In this document: positions 19,577 through 29,051 of the stretch, in pieces
Layout of the letters: the number at the start of each line of letters is the position of its first letter
Position numbering within the stretch: position 1 is the first letter of the stretch
Assembly (NCBI GenBank): GCA_963976815.1
Contig: CAXBLU010000002.1
Span: 248,001-312,000 of the forward strand
Length of the DNA stretch: 64,000 nucleotides
Direction: 5' to 3'
DNA from: JAHRVQ01 sp963976815
GTDB taxonomy: Bacteria > Pseudomonadota > Gammaproteobacteria > Pseudomonadales > Azotimanducaceae
Made by a program: the position numbers and the translations under genes
The notes under the pieces: model-generated
Database searches by the model: none
What the model was told of the DNA's origin: nothing
What the model saw: only the letters and a program-made list of their open reading frames with translations

Positions 19577-19993
19577 ATGACCCGGTTACTTCAAATTGTG
19601 CTTTTGATGGCTGTGAGTGTCCCTTCCTGGGCTGAAACCCTAACGGTTGTCATTGAAAATATAGAAACCGCCGAGGGATACATCATGCTTCGAGTGATGC
19701 ACGGTAAAGGTGAGTTTAAGGGTGAGCGGGAAGCTCTTACTTCTATCAAGCAGCGAGCGATCAAAGGACCTATGACCTTCTCTGTGTCGAATTTACCAGC
19801 GGGTGAATATGCCATTCAGGTGATGCACGATGAAAATGACAACGGCAAATTGGACAGCAACTTTATCGGTATTCCCAGTGAGCCCTGGGCATTCTCGAAC
19901 AATGCAACCGGAAGTATGGGCCCGCCCGCGTGGGATGACATGAAGTTTCAGCTGTCAGGTTCGATTACCCAATCGATCCAGCTCAACCACTAA
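19577..19993 (+). CDS. exported DUF2141 protein
   Basis: A 138-residue protein with a signal peptide cleaved near SWA at about residue 19. The mature part is a small beta-sandwich with GEYAIQVMHDENDNGKLDSN, a DUF2141 hallmark that looks like an acidic, possibly metal-binding loop. An AAGGAA ribosome site precedes the ATG. The carotenoid oxygenase gene starts 11 bases after its stop. DUF2141 genes often lie near carotenoid genes, but their role is unknown. The preceding 270 bases hold only decayed sequence and the presumed operon promoter; I could not pick clear -35/-10 boxes. Confidence 0.85.
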   Translation: MTRLLQIVLLMAVSVPSWAETLTVVIENIETAEGYIMLRVMHGKGEFKGEREALTSIKQRAIKGPMTFSVSNLPAGEYAIQVMHDENDNGKLDSNFIGIPSEPWAFSNNATGSMGPPAWDDMKFQLSGSITQSIQLNH

Positions 19994-20004
19994 GGAGAAA
20001 TTTG

Positions 20005-21555
20005 ATGGAATCTAATCGTCGTCAATTTTTGAAAACCACCGCCGCTGGTTTAGCCATGGCGGCGTTTTCTCCGCTGATCAAGGCTGGTGACCCTGCAAAT
20101 GGGAAGGCAGCAATAGGCGAGGACAGCTGGGCGAAAGCATTTCAACAATCCCTTGAAGCTAACCCTTGGCTTTCGGGCTACAAGACAGCGAGTCAAAATC
20201 AGTATGGCGGCACAGCAAAAATTCAAGGCCGCTGGCCGAAAGCGTTAACAGGTACGTTGTATCGCAACGGTCCTGCGCAACATGAGATCGGCGGCGTTCG
20301 TTATCACCACTATTTTGATGGTGATGGCATGCTCCATGCCTATCGATTTAGCGCCGAGGGTGTAAAGCACCAGGCCAAAATCGTTGAAACGCGAAAGTAT
20401 AAAATGGAGCAGGAGGCCGGCAGGGTGATGTATCCGACTTTTGGCACTATGCCAAACAACCCGTCTCCCGTGACAAGCCCAGACCTGATGAACGTCGCCA
20501 ATATTAGTGTCTTGCCTCACCACGGAAAGTTGATGGCTCTTTGGGAAGCAGGCTCTCCCTGGGAAGTTGATGCAGAGAGTCTTGATACCGTTGGTCGTTA
20601 TAGCTTTTCGAGTGAAATGGAAGGTGTGCCTTTTGCCGCCCACCCAAGGGTAGAGCCAGACGGTACCCTGTGGAACTTCGGTTATCTATCGAGCGCCAAT
20701 CTGTTAGTGCTTTGGCACATTGATGCAAATGGAAAAATGGTCAAGGCGGGTAAGATTAGCTCGGATCCAATATCTATGCCCCACGATTTTGTGGTAACCA
20801 GGAAGCACATTGTGCTCATGATGCCGCCGCTCAATTACCAGAAATCCAATGAACTCACGCCGTTTCTGGACAACCACAAATGGGAACCGGATCAAGCAAC
20901 CCGGATCCTTGTGGTCGACAAAAATGATTTTTCTCAGTACCGGTGGTTAGAGCTACCGAGTCAATGGGTGTTCCATTTTGGTAATGCCTGGGAAGATGAA
21001 GCTGGTGTCATTCGATTCGATGGCGCGAGGGCAGAAGATCCCTCGATAATGACCCAACACTTCCGCAGTTTGATGCGAGGCGAAAAATTACCTTCCCATC
21101 CTACCTTCCATCACCAGTATCGAATAGACACAAATAATTGGACGATCAGTGAAGCCCCATTACTTGCCTCCGATGTTCACTCGGAATTTCCCGTTATAGA
21201 TCCAAGAGTGAGTACCAAGCAGTATCATCGAATTGTGATGATGACCTCCCGCAGCAGCAGTCCCGCAATTCATGGCAACCTGAATGAAGTCAGCAGCTTT
21301 GACTTTGAGTCAGGTAAACTGTCGACTTATCGATATCCGGATACTCAGATTCCGGAAGAGCACTTATTTATTCCGAGCCCTGATAGTGCGTTGGAAACGG
21401 AGGGCTGGGTGGTGGGCACCGCCCATGATTGGCAAGATCAAACAACAGTGCTGAATGTGTTTGATATTTCGGCTGTCGAAGCTGGGCCAATTGCGGTTGC
21501 GACCTTGCCTTATTCGATGCCATTGGGATTACATGGAAAATTTGTTCAAAGTTAA
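20005..21555 (+). CDS. carotenoid oxygenase (RPE65 family), Tat-exported
   Basis: A 516-residue protein beginning with a twin-arginine signal, SNRRQFLKTTAAGLAMAAF, so it should fold in the cytoplasm and act in the periplasm. The family FDGDGM motif and histidine-bearing strands (LPHHGKL, AHPRVEPDGT, MPHDFVVT) supply candidate iron ligands of the seven-bladed propeller. Members cleave carotenoids, apocarotenoids or stilbenes with O2. The start is the ATG after AAGGAG; a TTG one codon earlier is rejected. Its 3' end overlaps the LytS-type kinase gene by 23 bases. Confidence 0.9.
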   Translation: MESNRRQFLKTTAAGLAMAAFSPLIKAGDPANGKAAIGEDSWAKAFQQSLEANPWLSGYKTASQNQYGGTAKIQGRWPKALTGTLYRNGPAQHEIGGVRYHHYFDGDGMLHAYRFSAEGVKHQAKIVETRKYKMEQEAGRVMYPTFGTMPNNPSPVTSPDLMNVANISVLPHHGKLMALWEAGSPWEVDAESLDTVGRYSFSSEMEGVPFAAHPRVEPDGTLWNFGYLSSANLLVLWHIDANGKMVKAGKISSDPISMPHDFVVTRKHIVLMMPPLNYQKSNELTPFLDNHKWEPDQATRILVVDKNDFSQYRWLELPSQWVFHFGNAWEDEAGVIRFDGARAEDPSIMTQHFRSLMRGEKLPSHPTFHHQYRIDTNNWTISEAPLLASDVHSEFPVIDPRVSTKQYHRIVMMTSRSSSPAIHGNLNEVSSFDFESGKLSTYRYPDTQIPEEHLFIPSPDSALETEGWVVGTAHDWQDQTTVLNVFDISAVEAGPIAVATLPYSMPLGLHGKFVQS

Positions 21556-22600
21556 GCGTCAGTTAGTGTCCTTTAATAGGGCCACGAGCTTTGTTTACAC
21601 AACGGTTTTTTGTTTAGCGATTGCATTGCTGCTCACTGTGTTGCGTGTTACCGAGCCTTTCAGCGACACTATCATTGTTTCGTTGAGCATAGGTTGGTCG
21701 ATCCAAGGCACACTTACTTTATTAGGCTCAACCGTTGGCAAGTGGCTGCCTGCTTACGCAGGAGAGGTGATTCTAACCGGCACGGGTCTGGCAATTGGGC
21801 TTGCAATTGCAGGTTGGCTTAATGACGGATCGCTCTTTTCTTACTTTAGCGAAAACTATGCGGCGCTGATTCTAGGCGTGTTTTTTGCCGTCGTCGGTTT
21901 CTCAGTATTTGAGGCTAGACGGCGATTGTCAGATGCAAATGCCGCTCTGGTCGAAGCAGATGCGCTTCGTCAAACCCAGGAGAAAGCCCTGCTAGCTGCG
22001 GAGCTAAAGTTACTTCAGGCACAAATTGAGCCCCACTTTTTGTTCAATACCTTGTCAAATGTTGTTGGACTGATTCATGTGGATCCCGATGCTGCGGAGA
22101 AAACCCTACTAAATCTAACGGTACTGCTACGTTCTTCCCTGAATCGCACCCGAGAACAAACTGTGACTCTGGCAGAAGAGATGACCATTATCAGAGCGTA
22201 TCTAGAAATCCAGGCAATAAGAATGCACGGTCGCCTTGAGTTTAGATTTGAACCCAGTGAAGGGGAGATGGCCGAAGCGTTAAGGGGGTGGCCGCTGCCA
22301 CCACTTTTGGTTCAGCCTTTGGTGGAAAATGCAATTAAACACGGCATTGACCCCTGTGAAACTGGAGGGCAGGTAATCGTTAGATGTGCGGCGATCGCTG
22401 ATGGTGTAAAAATAGAAGTGGTCGATACGGGGATTGGTATCAATGCGGCGACTCAGCATGATGCTGGAAGTACAGGATTGCGTAACGTTCGAGGCCGAGT
22501 CCAGGCCCTCTATGGTGAAAACGCCACCTTAACCCTTTCTGAAAACTTGCCGTCAGGCGTCAAGGCGACATTGATATTGCCGGACAACATCAATGGTTAA
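21533..22600 (+). CDS. LytS/YpdA-type sensor histidine kinase
   Basis: A 355-residue membrane kinase. Four hydrophobic helices cover about residues 15-130, followed by a coiled coil and the His_kinase domain with QIEPHFLFNTLSN (phospho-His168). The HATPase follows, with VENAIKHG and DTGIGI. The start lies inside the carotenoid oxygenase gene, giving a 23-base overlap and probably coupled translation. The response regulator gene overlaps its end by 8 bases. The sensor region is short and polytopic, suiting a membrane-embedded or lipophilic signal. Confidence 0.9.
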   Translation: MENLFKVKRQLVSFNRATSFVYTTVFCLAIALLLTVLRVTEPFSDTIIVSLSIGWSIQGTLTLLGSTVGKWLPAYAGEVILTGTGLAIGLAIAGWLNDGSLFSYFSENYAALILGVFFAVVGFSVFEARRRLSDANAALVEADALRQTQEKALLAAELKLLQAQIEPHFLFNTLSNVVGLIHVDPDAAEKTLLNLTVLLRSSLNRTREQTVTLAEEMTIIRAYLEIQAIRMHGRLEFRFEPSEGEMAEALRGWPLPPLLVQPLVENAIKHGIDPCETGGQVIVRCAAIADGVKIEVVDTGIGINAATQHDAGSTGLRNVRGRVQALYGENATLTLSENLPSGVKATLILPDNING

Positions 22601-23327
22601 GTCAGCAATCATCGTGGATGATGAACCGCTACTAGCGGATTACCTGCAGGGTAAGTTGTCAAAGTTATGGCCTGAGTTGGAAGTTGTCGGGATTGCCCAT
22701 AATGGTCGAAAGGCGATCTCCCTGGCTGAGCAGGTGCAGCCGGATGTGGCCTTTCTTGATATTCATATGCCTGGACTTACGGGATTACAAGTTGCCGGGA
22801 GTTTGCCGGAGAAAACTCAAATTGTATTTGTCACAGCCTTCGACGACTATGCGATTGAAGCGTTTCAACGGGCCGCAGTCGACTACTTGTTAAAGCCGGT
22901 CACCGAAGTCCGATTACAGAAAACAATCGAAAGATTGCAAAACAGTCCAGCGGTGCACAGGAGTGATCTGATGAGTCTCCTCAAGGAAGCCGCTGGAGTG
23001 TCCTATTTACACTGGCTCCGTGTCGGTTATGGCGATACCACTGTGCTAGTCCAGGACTCAGATGTTGTCTATTTAAAATCCAATCAGAAATATACCGATG
23101 TCGTCACCCAGGACAAGACATACGTTATTCGTCAGTCTATTAAAGAGTTGGAGGACACTCTGGATCCGGATCAGTTCTGGAGAATCCATCGGGGCATCAT
23201 CGTCCGGGTAGATCAGGTTGTTGCCGCTAAGCGTGATTTGCGAGGCCGCTATGTGCTGACCTTACGAGATACTAAAGAGCAGCTTATTTGCAGCCAAAGT
23301 TACGGTCATTTGTTCAAACAGATGTAG
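22593..23327 (+). CDS. LytTR-family response regulator
   Basis: A 244-residue regulator. The receiver domain covers 1-120 with acidic residues at 9-11 (DDE) and phospho-acceptor D56 in FLDIHMPG; K-containing LLKPV follows. A LytTR DNA-binding domain occupies about 140-240, with VVYLKSNQKYTDV and FWRIHRGIIV, the strands that bind direct-repeat sites. It is the partner of the overlapping kinase gene. Its targets may include this operon, but I saw no clear LytTR-box pair upstream of the DUF2141 gene. Confidence 0.92.
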   Translation: MVKSAIIVDDEPLLADYLQGKLSKLWPELEVVGIAHNGRKAISLAEQVQPDVAFLDIHMPGLTGLQVAGSLPEKTQIVFVTAFDDYAIEAFQRAAVDYLLKPVTEVRLQKTIERLQNSPAVHRSDLMSLLKEAAGVSYLHWLRVGYGDTTVLVQDSDVVYLKSNQKYTDVVTQDKTYVIRQSIKELEDTLDPDQFWRIHRGIIVRVDQVVAAKRDLRGRYVLTLRDTKEQLICSQSYGHLFKQM

Positions 23328-23390
23328 GCGTGGGGCTGCCCTGTTTTTCTGTTATCTTGCTGACTTGCTTTGCTACCGCGGTTTTTCAAC

Positions 23391-23798
23391 ATGAAAGAAA
23401 CAGATTTGTTAGCTCATTTTGATGAGGACCCTTTCCACCAGTACCTCGGGCTAAAGCTAGTTGAGTATAGACCTGATTATGCGAGGCTGCGGCTTGTGAA
23501 GACGACCACAACCCCAACGGGAATTGGCGGCAGTGTTAACGGTGGGGTCATCGCAACTATGATTGATATGGCGGCGGTCCCCGCTGTATTTACCCAGATG
23601 CGCGAAGGCAGTTTGCCAGCGGGAACGGCGGACCTATCGGTGACCTATCTGCGCCAGGCTCATGGGGCATGGATCGACGCAGAAGCGACGGTCATTAAAC
23701 GGGGTCGGCAGCTTTGTACCATTGAAGTGAACGTGGTGAATGACGAGGGTAGCCTCTGCGCCAGGGGGCGAGTGCTCTACGCCTGTCGGAGTGCCTGA
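23391..23798 (+). CDS. PaaI-type hotdog thioesterase
   Basis: A 135-residue single hotdog-fold protein. GGSVNGGVIATMIDMAAVPAV contains the conserved loop preceding the central helix of PaaI/YbgC-like acyl-CoA thioesterases. ADLSVTYLRQA and EATVIKRGRQLCTIEV are the expected beta strands. It would hydrolyse acyl- or phenylacetyl-type CoA esters, with substrate unknown. The ATG start is preferred over a TTG seven codons upstream. It follows lytTR by 63 bases and may be read from the same transcript. Confidence 0.85.
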   Translation: MKETDLLAHFDEDPFHQYLGLKLVEYRPDYARLRLVKTTTTPTGIGGSVNGGVIATMIDMAAVPAVFTQMREGSLPAGTADLSVTYLRQAHGAWIDAEATVIKRGRQLCTIEVNVVNDEGSLCARGRVLYACRSA

Positions 23799-23873
23799 AC
23801 GGTTGATTAAACAATAATTTGACGCCGGCGATGGGAGTCGGGCAGCAATCTAAATCCCGTCTATTCTTTAGGT

Positions 23874-26219
23874 ATGAACAGGTTTCTCTGGGCTATCGCT
23901 TGGCCGTCTTTCCTAGTGTTCCTAATTGGAACAACGCTTCTTGCTGCCCCTGTAGCACGGGCAGATATTGAATTTAACTTTGCTCAGCGAACCAGCATTC
24001 TTGCCATTGATCGGACAGCTATATTTATCGACATCGATGGAGATGCTGACTATCGATCTCTAGCCTTATCTCCCGAGTTATTTGAACCTCAATCTGCGCC
24101 TGGTACCCCCATCAATTTGGGTCTAATTGAACATCCTCGATGGCTTCGGTTCACAGTGAATAATACCGGTCCTATAGCGCAAGGAATTGTTTTTGAATCA
24201 AAGGTGCCAACGATTGATCACGTTTCGATTTATCAGCGGTTGAATGGCGAGTGGCAAATTGTCCAATTGGGGGATTTGGATGATCGGGACTCAAGATTAA
24301 TGAAAGTCGAGTCTCCAGCCTTCGAGACGAATCTGATGCCAGGCGACAATCTGTTTTTAGTTCGAGTAGAAACCGCTGGATTCGCTCAGCTAATGCTTCA
24401 GCTCTATTCTCCTAGAAGCTTTACCGAGAAGATTGAGCTAACTGCCCGATCCACGAGTATTTTTACCGGAATTGCCCTCGGCCTGATGTTCTTTAACTTG
24501 TTTTTGTATCTGCAAACCAAGGAGACGGCATACCTCGTCTTTTCGCTGATGATTGCTGTTGGGGTCCTCTACCAGACTTCTTCAACCGGCGTGCTGCAGA
24601 CTTACTTTCCTGTGTCTCCCTGGTGGCATGACAGATCGATATACGCATTTTCACTCCTGTATGTTGCATCGGGCCTTTGGTTCCATAACAGCTACTTGAA
24701 GTTGAAAACCGGGAGCCCTCGAATCTATAGGCTTACCTCCTGGTGGGCATGGTCCTATCTGGTTGTGTGCGCAATGTGGGTTGCTGGGCTCGATGTAGTC
24801 GGAGCCTATTTTTATACTTTTGTTCTGGTGCCACCCTACGTGACTGCTTCCGCTTTCTTCCTGGCAAAAGGGGGCAGTCGACCGGCAAAAATCTATCTTA
24901 TTGCGACTTTGATTCCATTACTGCTTGGCTTCTATGGGTTTGTCAGGTTTTTAACGGGGGTGTCACTGGATACACAGCTATACCTCATCGAGAATATAGC
25001 AGGGGCATTAACGCTATTTCTGTTCTCGATCGGATTGGCGGATCGAATCAATTTGTTGAATCGAGAGAAGCTTAAGGCGGAGCAGGAAGTAGCGAGAACC
25101 CAGGCGCTGGTGGCGACCAAAAGTGAGTTTCTGGCGAAAATGAGCCACGAGATACGGACTCCGCTGAACGGCATGATTGGCATGTCGGATTTGTTAAACC
25201 GGACTGAATTAAACGAAGAACAAAAAGATTATGGTCGGATTATTCATCAAAGTGGAGAAGCGTTGCTCTATATCGTGAATGATTTGTTAGACTTTTCGAA
25301 AGGTGAAGCCGGTGAGCTTAAACTTGAAAATATTCCGATTGATATTCACCGGCTTGTTGAGGAAGGGGATCTTGTTTTTACCTCTTTAATTCAAGACAAG
25401 AACCTTAGAATATCCCACCACATCGAACAAGATGTACCAACAACGTTACTCGGCGACCCAACTCGCATTCGGCAAATCCTGCAAAATTTTGTTAGCAATG
25501 CAATTAAGTTCACAGCTAAAGGTGAGATCAAAGTTGGATTGTCCTGTACAGCGGAGAACCTGTATCGATTTTCAGTTGCGGACACGGGTAATGGCATACC
25601 TGAGAATAAACAACAGTTACTATTTAAAGCGTTCTCCCAGGTCAATACCTCAACGACCCGTGAGTACGGTGGTTCCGGTCTGGGATTAGCGATATGTGAG
25701 CAATTGGTTGAATTGATGGGTGGCAATATTGGCTTTGAGAGTCGTGTGGGTAAGGGTTCAACCTTTTGGTTTGAGGTACCACTTGAAGAACCAAACGAAG
25801 TGATAGTGACAGAATCCGAGCAGGAGGAAATCTCCGATCATCTTAGATCGCTTCATGTGCTGGTTGTTGACGATAACATTGTTAACCAACGAGTGATTGG
25901 TGGGATGCTGAAAAAGCTCGGTCACACGGTTGAGTACGCTGCCGACGGACGGCAAGCATTGTCGGCTGTTGCTGCTGATCATGGCGACTTTGGAATTGTT
26001 CTGATGGACTGCGAAATGCCGGTGATGGATGGTTTCGCAACAACCTCGGAAATCAGGAGTTATGAACAGTTGCAGGGTAAAAACCCGTTGCCAATTATTG
26101 CCGTCACTGCCCATGCGTTGTTAGAGATTGAGGATAAGTGCAAAGCAGCGGGCATGGATCAGCATATGTCCAAGCCGGTTAAGCTCAGAACCTTGCGGGA
26201 TGTGCTCTCTACCCTGTGA
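23874..26219 (+). CDS. hybrid sensor kinase with 7TMR-DISM sensor and receiver domain
   Basis: A 781-residue kinase. It has a signal peptide (1-30), a periplasmic jelly-roll sensor (7TMR-DISM extracellular domain, about 35-180), seven transmembrane helices at about 190-395, HisKA with SEFLAKMSHEIRTPLNGMIG (phospho-His425), HATPase with DTGNGIP and GGSGLGLA, and a receiver at about 659-780 with phospho-acceptor D712 in MDCEMPVMDG. The jelly-roll suggests binding of a carbohydrate-like or small ligand. No output regulator is attached or adjacent. A terminator-like hairpin follows its stop. Confidence 0.9.
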   Translation: MNRFLWAIAWPSFLVFLIGTTLLAAPVARADIEFNFAQRTSILAIDRTAIFIDIDGDADYRSLALSPELFEPQSAPGTPINLGLIEHPRWLRFTVNNTGPIAQGIVFESKVPTIDHVSIYQRLNGEWQIVQLGDLDDRDSRLMKVESPAFETNLMPGDNLFLVRVETAGFAQLMLQLYSPRSFTEKIELTARSTSIFTGIALGLMFFNLFLYLQTKETAYLVFSLMIAVGVLYQTSSTGVLQTYFPVSPWWHDRSIYAFSLLYVASGLWFHNSYLKLKTGSPRIYRLTSWWAWSYLVVCAMWVAGLDVVGAYFYTFVLVPPYVTASAFFLAKGGSRPAKIYLIATLIPLLLGFYGFVRFLTGVSLDTQLYLIENIAGALTLFLFSIGLADRINLLNREKLKAEQEVARTQALVATKSEFLAKMSHEIRTPLNGMIGMSDLLNRTELNEEQKDYGRIIHQSGEALLYIVNDLLDFSKGEAGELKLENIPIDIHRLVEEGDLVFTSLIQDKNLRISHHIEQDVPTTLLGDPTRIRQILQNFVSNAIKFTAKGEIKVGLSCTAENLYRFSVADTGNGIPENKQQLLFKAFSQVNTSTTREYGGSGLGLAICEQLVELMGGNIGFESRVGKGSTFWFEVPLEEPNEVIVTESEQEEISDHLRSLHVLVVDDNIVNQRVIGGMLKKLGHTVEYAADGRQALSAVAADHGDFGIVLMDCEMPVMDGFATTSEIRSYEQLQGKNPLPIIAVTAHALLEIEDKCKAAGMDQHMSKPVKLRTLRDVLSTL

Positions 26220-26240
26220 ATTTGATTTACAGCACCAAAA

Positions 26241-26279
26241 AGCCCAACTCCTGCGAACAGGTTTTGGGCTCCACTTTTT
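26241..26279 (+). terminator. Rho-independent terminator-like hairpin
   Basis: A 7-bp outer stem (AGCCCAA with TTGGGCT) and a 4-bp inner stem (CCTG with CAGG) close a CGAA tetraloop, separated by a 2-base mismatch. The stem is followed by CCAC and five T. It lies 22 bases after the hybrid kinase stop. A run of A precedes it, so weak termination on the other strand is possible, but no minus-strand gene feeds into it. Confidence 0.55.
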
Positions 26280-26295
26280 GGAAACGCGCAGTTCC

Positions 26296-26334
26296 GTACT
26301 TCTAGTGCGTACTTCTTGTGTGTACTTCGCGACT
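26296..26334. repeat. three tandem 13-base repeats (GTACTTC core)
   Basis: The heptamer GTACTTC recurs at 26296, 26309 and 26322, exactly 13 bases apart; the first two 13-mers differ in only 3 positions. A 13-base palindrome ACTCCATTGGAGT follows at 26340-26352. They lie in the 461-base spacer between the hybrid kinase and the second MATE gene, which otherwise holds the terminator and no recognisable gene. Either a replication-slippage product or a binding-site array for the MATE gene is possible. Confidence 0.45.
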
Positions 26335-26680
26335 CCGAGACTCCATTGGAGTTTTCAGACCTCGGCGTCTTTCGTACACTGGCAGATTTTATTGTCCGCC
26401 CTGGGTTGTGGAATCTTTTCATCCCACAAAAGTACGTTACCCCTTATCTTTTGTTTTGTTAAAGACTAATTAATTCTCAACAATATCTGTTTATGTGTTT
26501 GTTGACTAAAGACATTGTGCTCGATTTGAGTCGAAATTTTAAGCGGCAAACTAGGTCCGGGCCGGCATACGCCTGAGTCATTTCGCGACACTGTGTTAAT
26601 GTTGGATGTCAGGTTTCAATACTGACCTGTTTCTCTCCAACGTGTATGATGCGTGACCTTTTATCTGGCTACCCTTTTCT

Positions 26681-28042
26681 GTGCAGCAATCCACAACCAA
26701 AGAACTTCTCATTCTCGCGTATCCCATGGTGATTTCTCAGGGCGCGTTTGCGGTGATGATATTTACCGATCGATTTTTTATGTCCCTGGTGAGCCCCACT
26801 CATATGGCGGCTTCTCTCGGCGGTGGGGTCGCGTCATTTTTTTGTATGTCGCTGTTTATTGGCGTCCTGTCATACACAAATGCATTGGTTGCACAGTACT
26901 TCGGCAGCAAGGAGTTGGCAAAGTGTCCGAGGGTTGTGACTCAGGGCTTGCTGTTGACCCTGGGCTTTGTGCCAATCCTGCTGATCCTGGGCTATTTTGT
27001 GGATGACCTTTTTCTATATATGGGTCACGCATCGGAACTCGCAGAGCTTGAGTCCAAGTATTTTCTAATTTTGATTTGGGGGGCAAGCATTAGTCTGGCC
27101 AAGACCTGCATAGCTTCTTATTTTTCGGGAATTGGTCAGACTCGGGTTGTGATGATAGCCGACACCCTTGGCGTTGCACTAAATATTCCACTGTCCTATG
27201 TGCTGATTTTTGGTGCTGGTTTTGTCCCGGAGATGGGCATCATCGGTGCTGCTTACGGCACAATTGTGAGTACGCTATTTAGTTTTCTGGTATTTCTTGG
27301 TTTTTATTTTGAGCCTTTTCACCGTGCTCGATATTCTGTCATGGCGTCTTTCACCTTAGACCGTGGCATCCTTCGCCGCTTTGTTCGGCTTGGGTTTCCC
27401 TCGGGAGTGGAGATGTTTTTGAATGTTGCCGCCTTCAATTTGTTTTTATTGATGTTCCAATCCTATGGCGTCGTTGAAGCCGCTTCCGCGGCAATTGTCT
27501 TTAACTGGGATATTCTGTCGTTTGTGCCAATGATAGGACTGAATGTCGCAATCATTAGCCTGGTGGGGCGGTTTATCGGCGCTCAAAATCTAACAAGTCT
27601 TAAAGAGGTTGTTCGAGCAGGCTTTGTCATGGGCTTAGGTTATTCGAGTTTTTTGGCGATTGTCTTTCTGGTATTTCGAGCGCCTTTAGTGGATTTGTTT
27701 GTCGCCCAGGGGCACCACTTCGATGACATTATGATCCTGGGTAGTTTTATGATGGTGGGTCTGGCGACCTATGTAATGGCGGACGCGGTCATCCTTATTG
27801 CAGGGGGTGTATTGCGAGGCGCCGGAGATACGAAGTGGCTAATGTGGGCGAGTATATTGCTTCATTGGCTGATGTTACTGGTTCAGTATTTTGTGATTAA
27901 GGTCTGGGCCCTTGGCCCTGAAGCTTCATGGGTGGTTTTTGTTGCCATGATTCTAGCCACAGGGGCAATGTACCTGTGGCGCCTGGCGGGCCCCGCCTGG
28001 CGAACGCCGGAGGCGTTTGCCAGGGTAATGTCGGAACAATAG
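26681..28042 (+). CDS. MATE family efflux transporter (second copy)
   Basis: A 453-residue protein with about 12 transmembrane helices and two MATE halves. The N-terminal LLILAYPMVISQGAFAVMIF and the second-half RGAGDTKW are the repeat-specific motifs. It is clearly diverged from the other MATE gene in the window, not a recent duplicate. The start is GTG; the next in-frame ATG would remove part of the first helix. A 461-base spacer upstream sets it apart from the kinase gene. It converges with the LLM oxidoreductase gene. Confidence 0.9.
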   Translation: MQQSTTKELLILAYPMVISQGAFAVMIFTDRFFMSLVSPTHMAASLGGGVASFFCMSLFIGVLSYTNALVAQYFGSKELAKCPRVVTQGLLLTLGFVPILLILGYFVDDLFLYMGHASELAELESKYFLILIWGASISLAKTCIASYFSGIGQTRVVMIADTLGVALNIPLSYVLIFGAGFVPEMGIIGAAYGTIVSTLFSFLVFLGFYFEPFHRARYSVMASFTLDRGILRRFVRLGFPSGVEMFLNVAAFNLFLLMFQSYGVVEAASAAIVFNWDILSFVPMIGLNVAIISLVGRFIGAQNLTSLKEVVRAGFVMGLGYSSFLAIVFLVFRAPLVDLFVAQGHHFDDIMILGSFMMVGLATYVMADAVILIAGGVLRGAGDTKWLMWASILLHWLMLLVQYFVIKVWALGPEASWVVFVAMILATGAMYLWRLAGPAWRTPEAFARVMSEQ

Positions 28043-28056
28043 AAATGTCTGAATAT

Positions 28057-28917
28057 CTAAATGGATTTTACCAGGTCGAGTACAGCTTGCGCCCGTGCCT
28101 GCAGCTTTTTGGTATCGTTGGCAAACACCGGCAGTATAATTTGTTCAGCGCCGGCGCGAGCAAAGGCCTTTAGGTCGGTTTGGGTAGTAGAGCCAGATGC
28201 CGGAGTCAGGTAGATGGCAAGATCTTCACGCCGCCGTCCGGAAGCCTCGAGCAATTTGTCGAGCTTTTCCAGGGCAGCAGCAAAACCTGTTGGAGTAAGA
28301 TTGAAGCCATACCAACCTTGTCCAATCGAGGCGACCCGCTTTAAAGCGGCGTCACTTTCACCACCAAAAATCAGCGGAGGGTGGGGTTTTTGTATCGGTT
28401 TAGGGTTTTGAAATGCGCCGCTAAAGTTAAAGTGTTCGCCATTAAAGCTGCTGATTTCATCACACCACAGCGTCTTCATGACATCTAGGCATTCTAGAAG
28501 GCGTCCCGCGCGGTTCTTCCAGGGAACACCAAGTGCGTCAAATTCTTCCTTTAGCCAGCCGATACCTATGCCAAATTCGAATCGTCCCCCCGAGAGGTAG
28601 TCCAGGTCAGCTACCTGTTTTGCGCAGTAAATAGGATTGCGCTGGGGAACGAGGCAGACGCCAGTACACAGTTTGATTCTGTGGGTATGGGCAGCTACGA
28701 AGGTCAATGCAGAGAAGGGATCGAGTAGACTCTTTGGTGCACCGGGTAGTTGACCGTCATCGGAATAGGGGTACTTAGATTCGTAGTTCGCAAAAAACAT
28801 CACGTGTTCTGGCACCCACAGGGAGTCAAACCCAACTTCCTCAACCAGTGCGCCCGCCTCGGCAATATACGAAGGTGCTGTAAAGTCACTAAAGGCCATT
28901 TGGCAACCTGCTTTCAT
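28057..28917 (-). CDS. LLM-class flavin/F420-dependent oxidoreductase
   Basis: A 286-residue luciferase-like TIM barrel. VEEVGFDSLWVPEHVM near the N-terminus, DLDYLSGGRFEFGIGIGW in the middle and LIFGGESDAALKRVA are typical of the F420-associated LLM subgroup. Whether the cofactor is F420 or FMN cannot be read from sequence. The ATG is preceded by GGAGAGAGC; a TTG five codons earlier lies upstream of that site and is rejected. It stands alone and diverges from the small membrane protein gene. Confidence 0.85.
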   Translation of the reverse strand: MKAGCQMAFSDFTAPSYIAEAGALVEEVGFDSLWVPEHVMFFANYESKYPYSDDGQLPGAPKSLLDPFSALTFVAAHTHRIKLCTGVCLVPQRNPIYCAKQVADLDYLSGGRFEFGIGIGWLKEEFDALGVPWKNRAGRLLECLDVMKTLWCDEISSFNGEHFNFSGAFQNPKPIQKPHPPLIFGGESDAALKRVASIGQGWYGFNLTPTGFAAALEKLDKLLEASGRRREDLAIYLTPASGSTTQTDLKAFARAGAEQIILPVFANDTKKLQARAQAVLDLVKSI

Positions 28918-29051
28918 CCTGCTCTCTCCCAATTTTTTTTATTGTGGCCATAGTGACCAGGGGTTGTGTTGTTCTCAACTAAAAAGCTCACTCCTGACCC
29001 ATCTTATGTTGAGAATGCTAGGATACATTTATCTCAGGTTGATTGGTCTCC

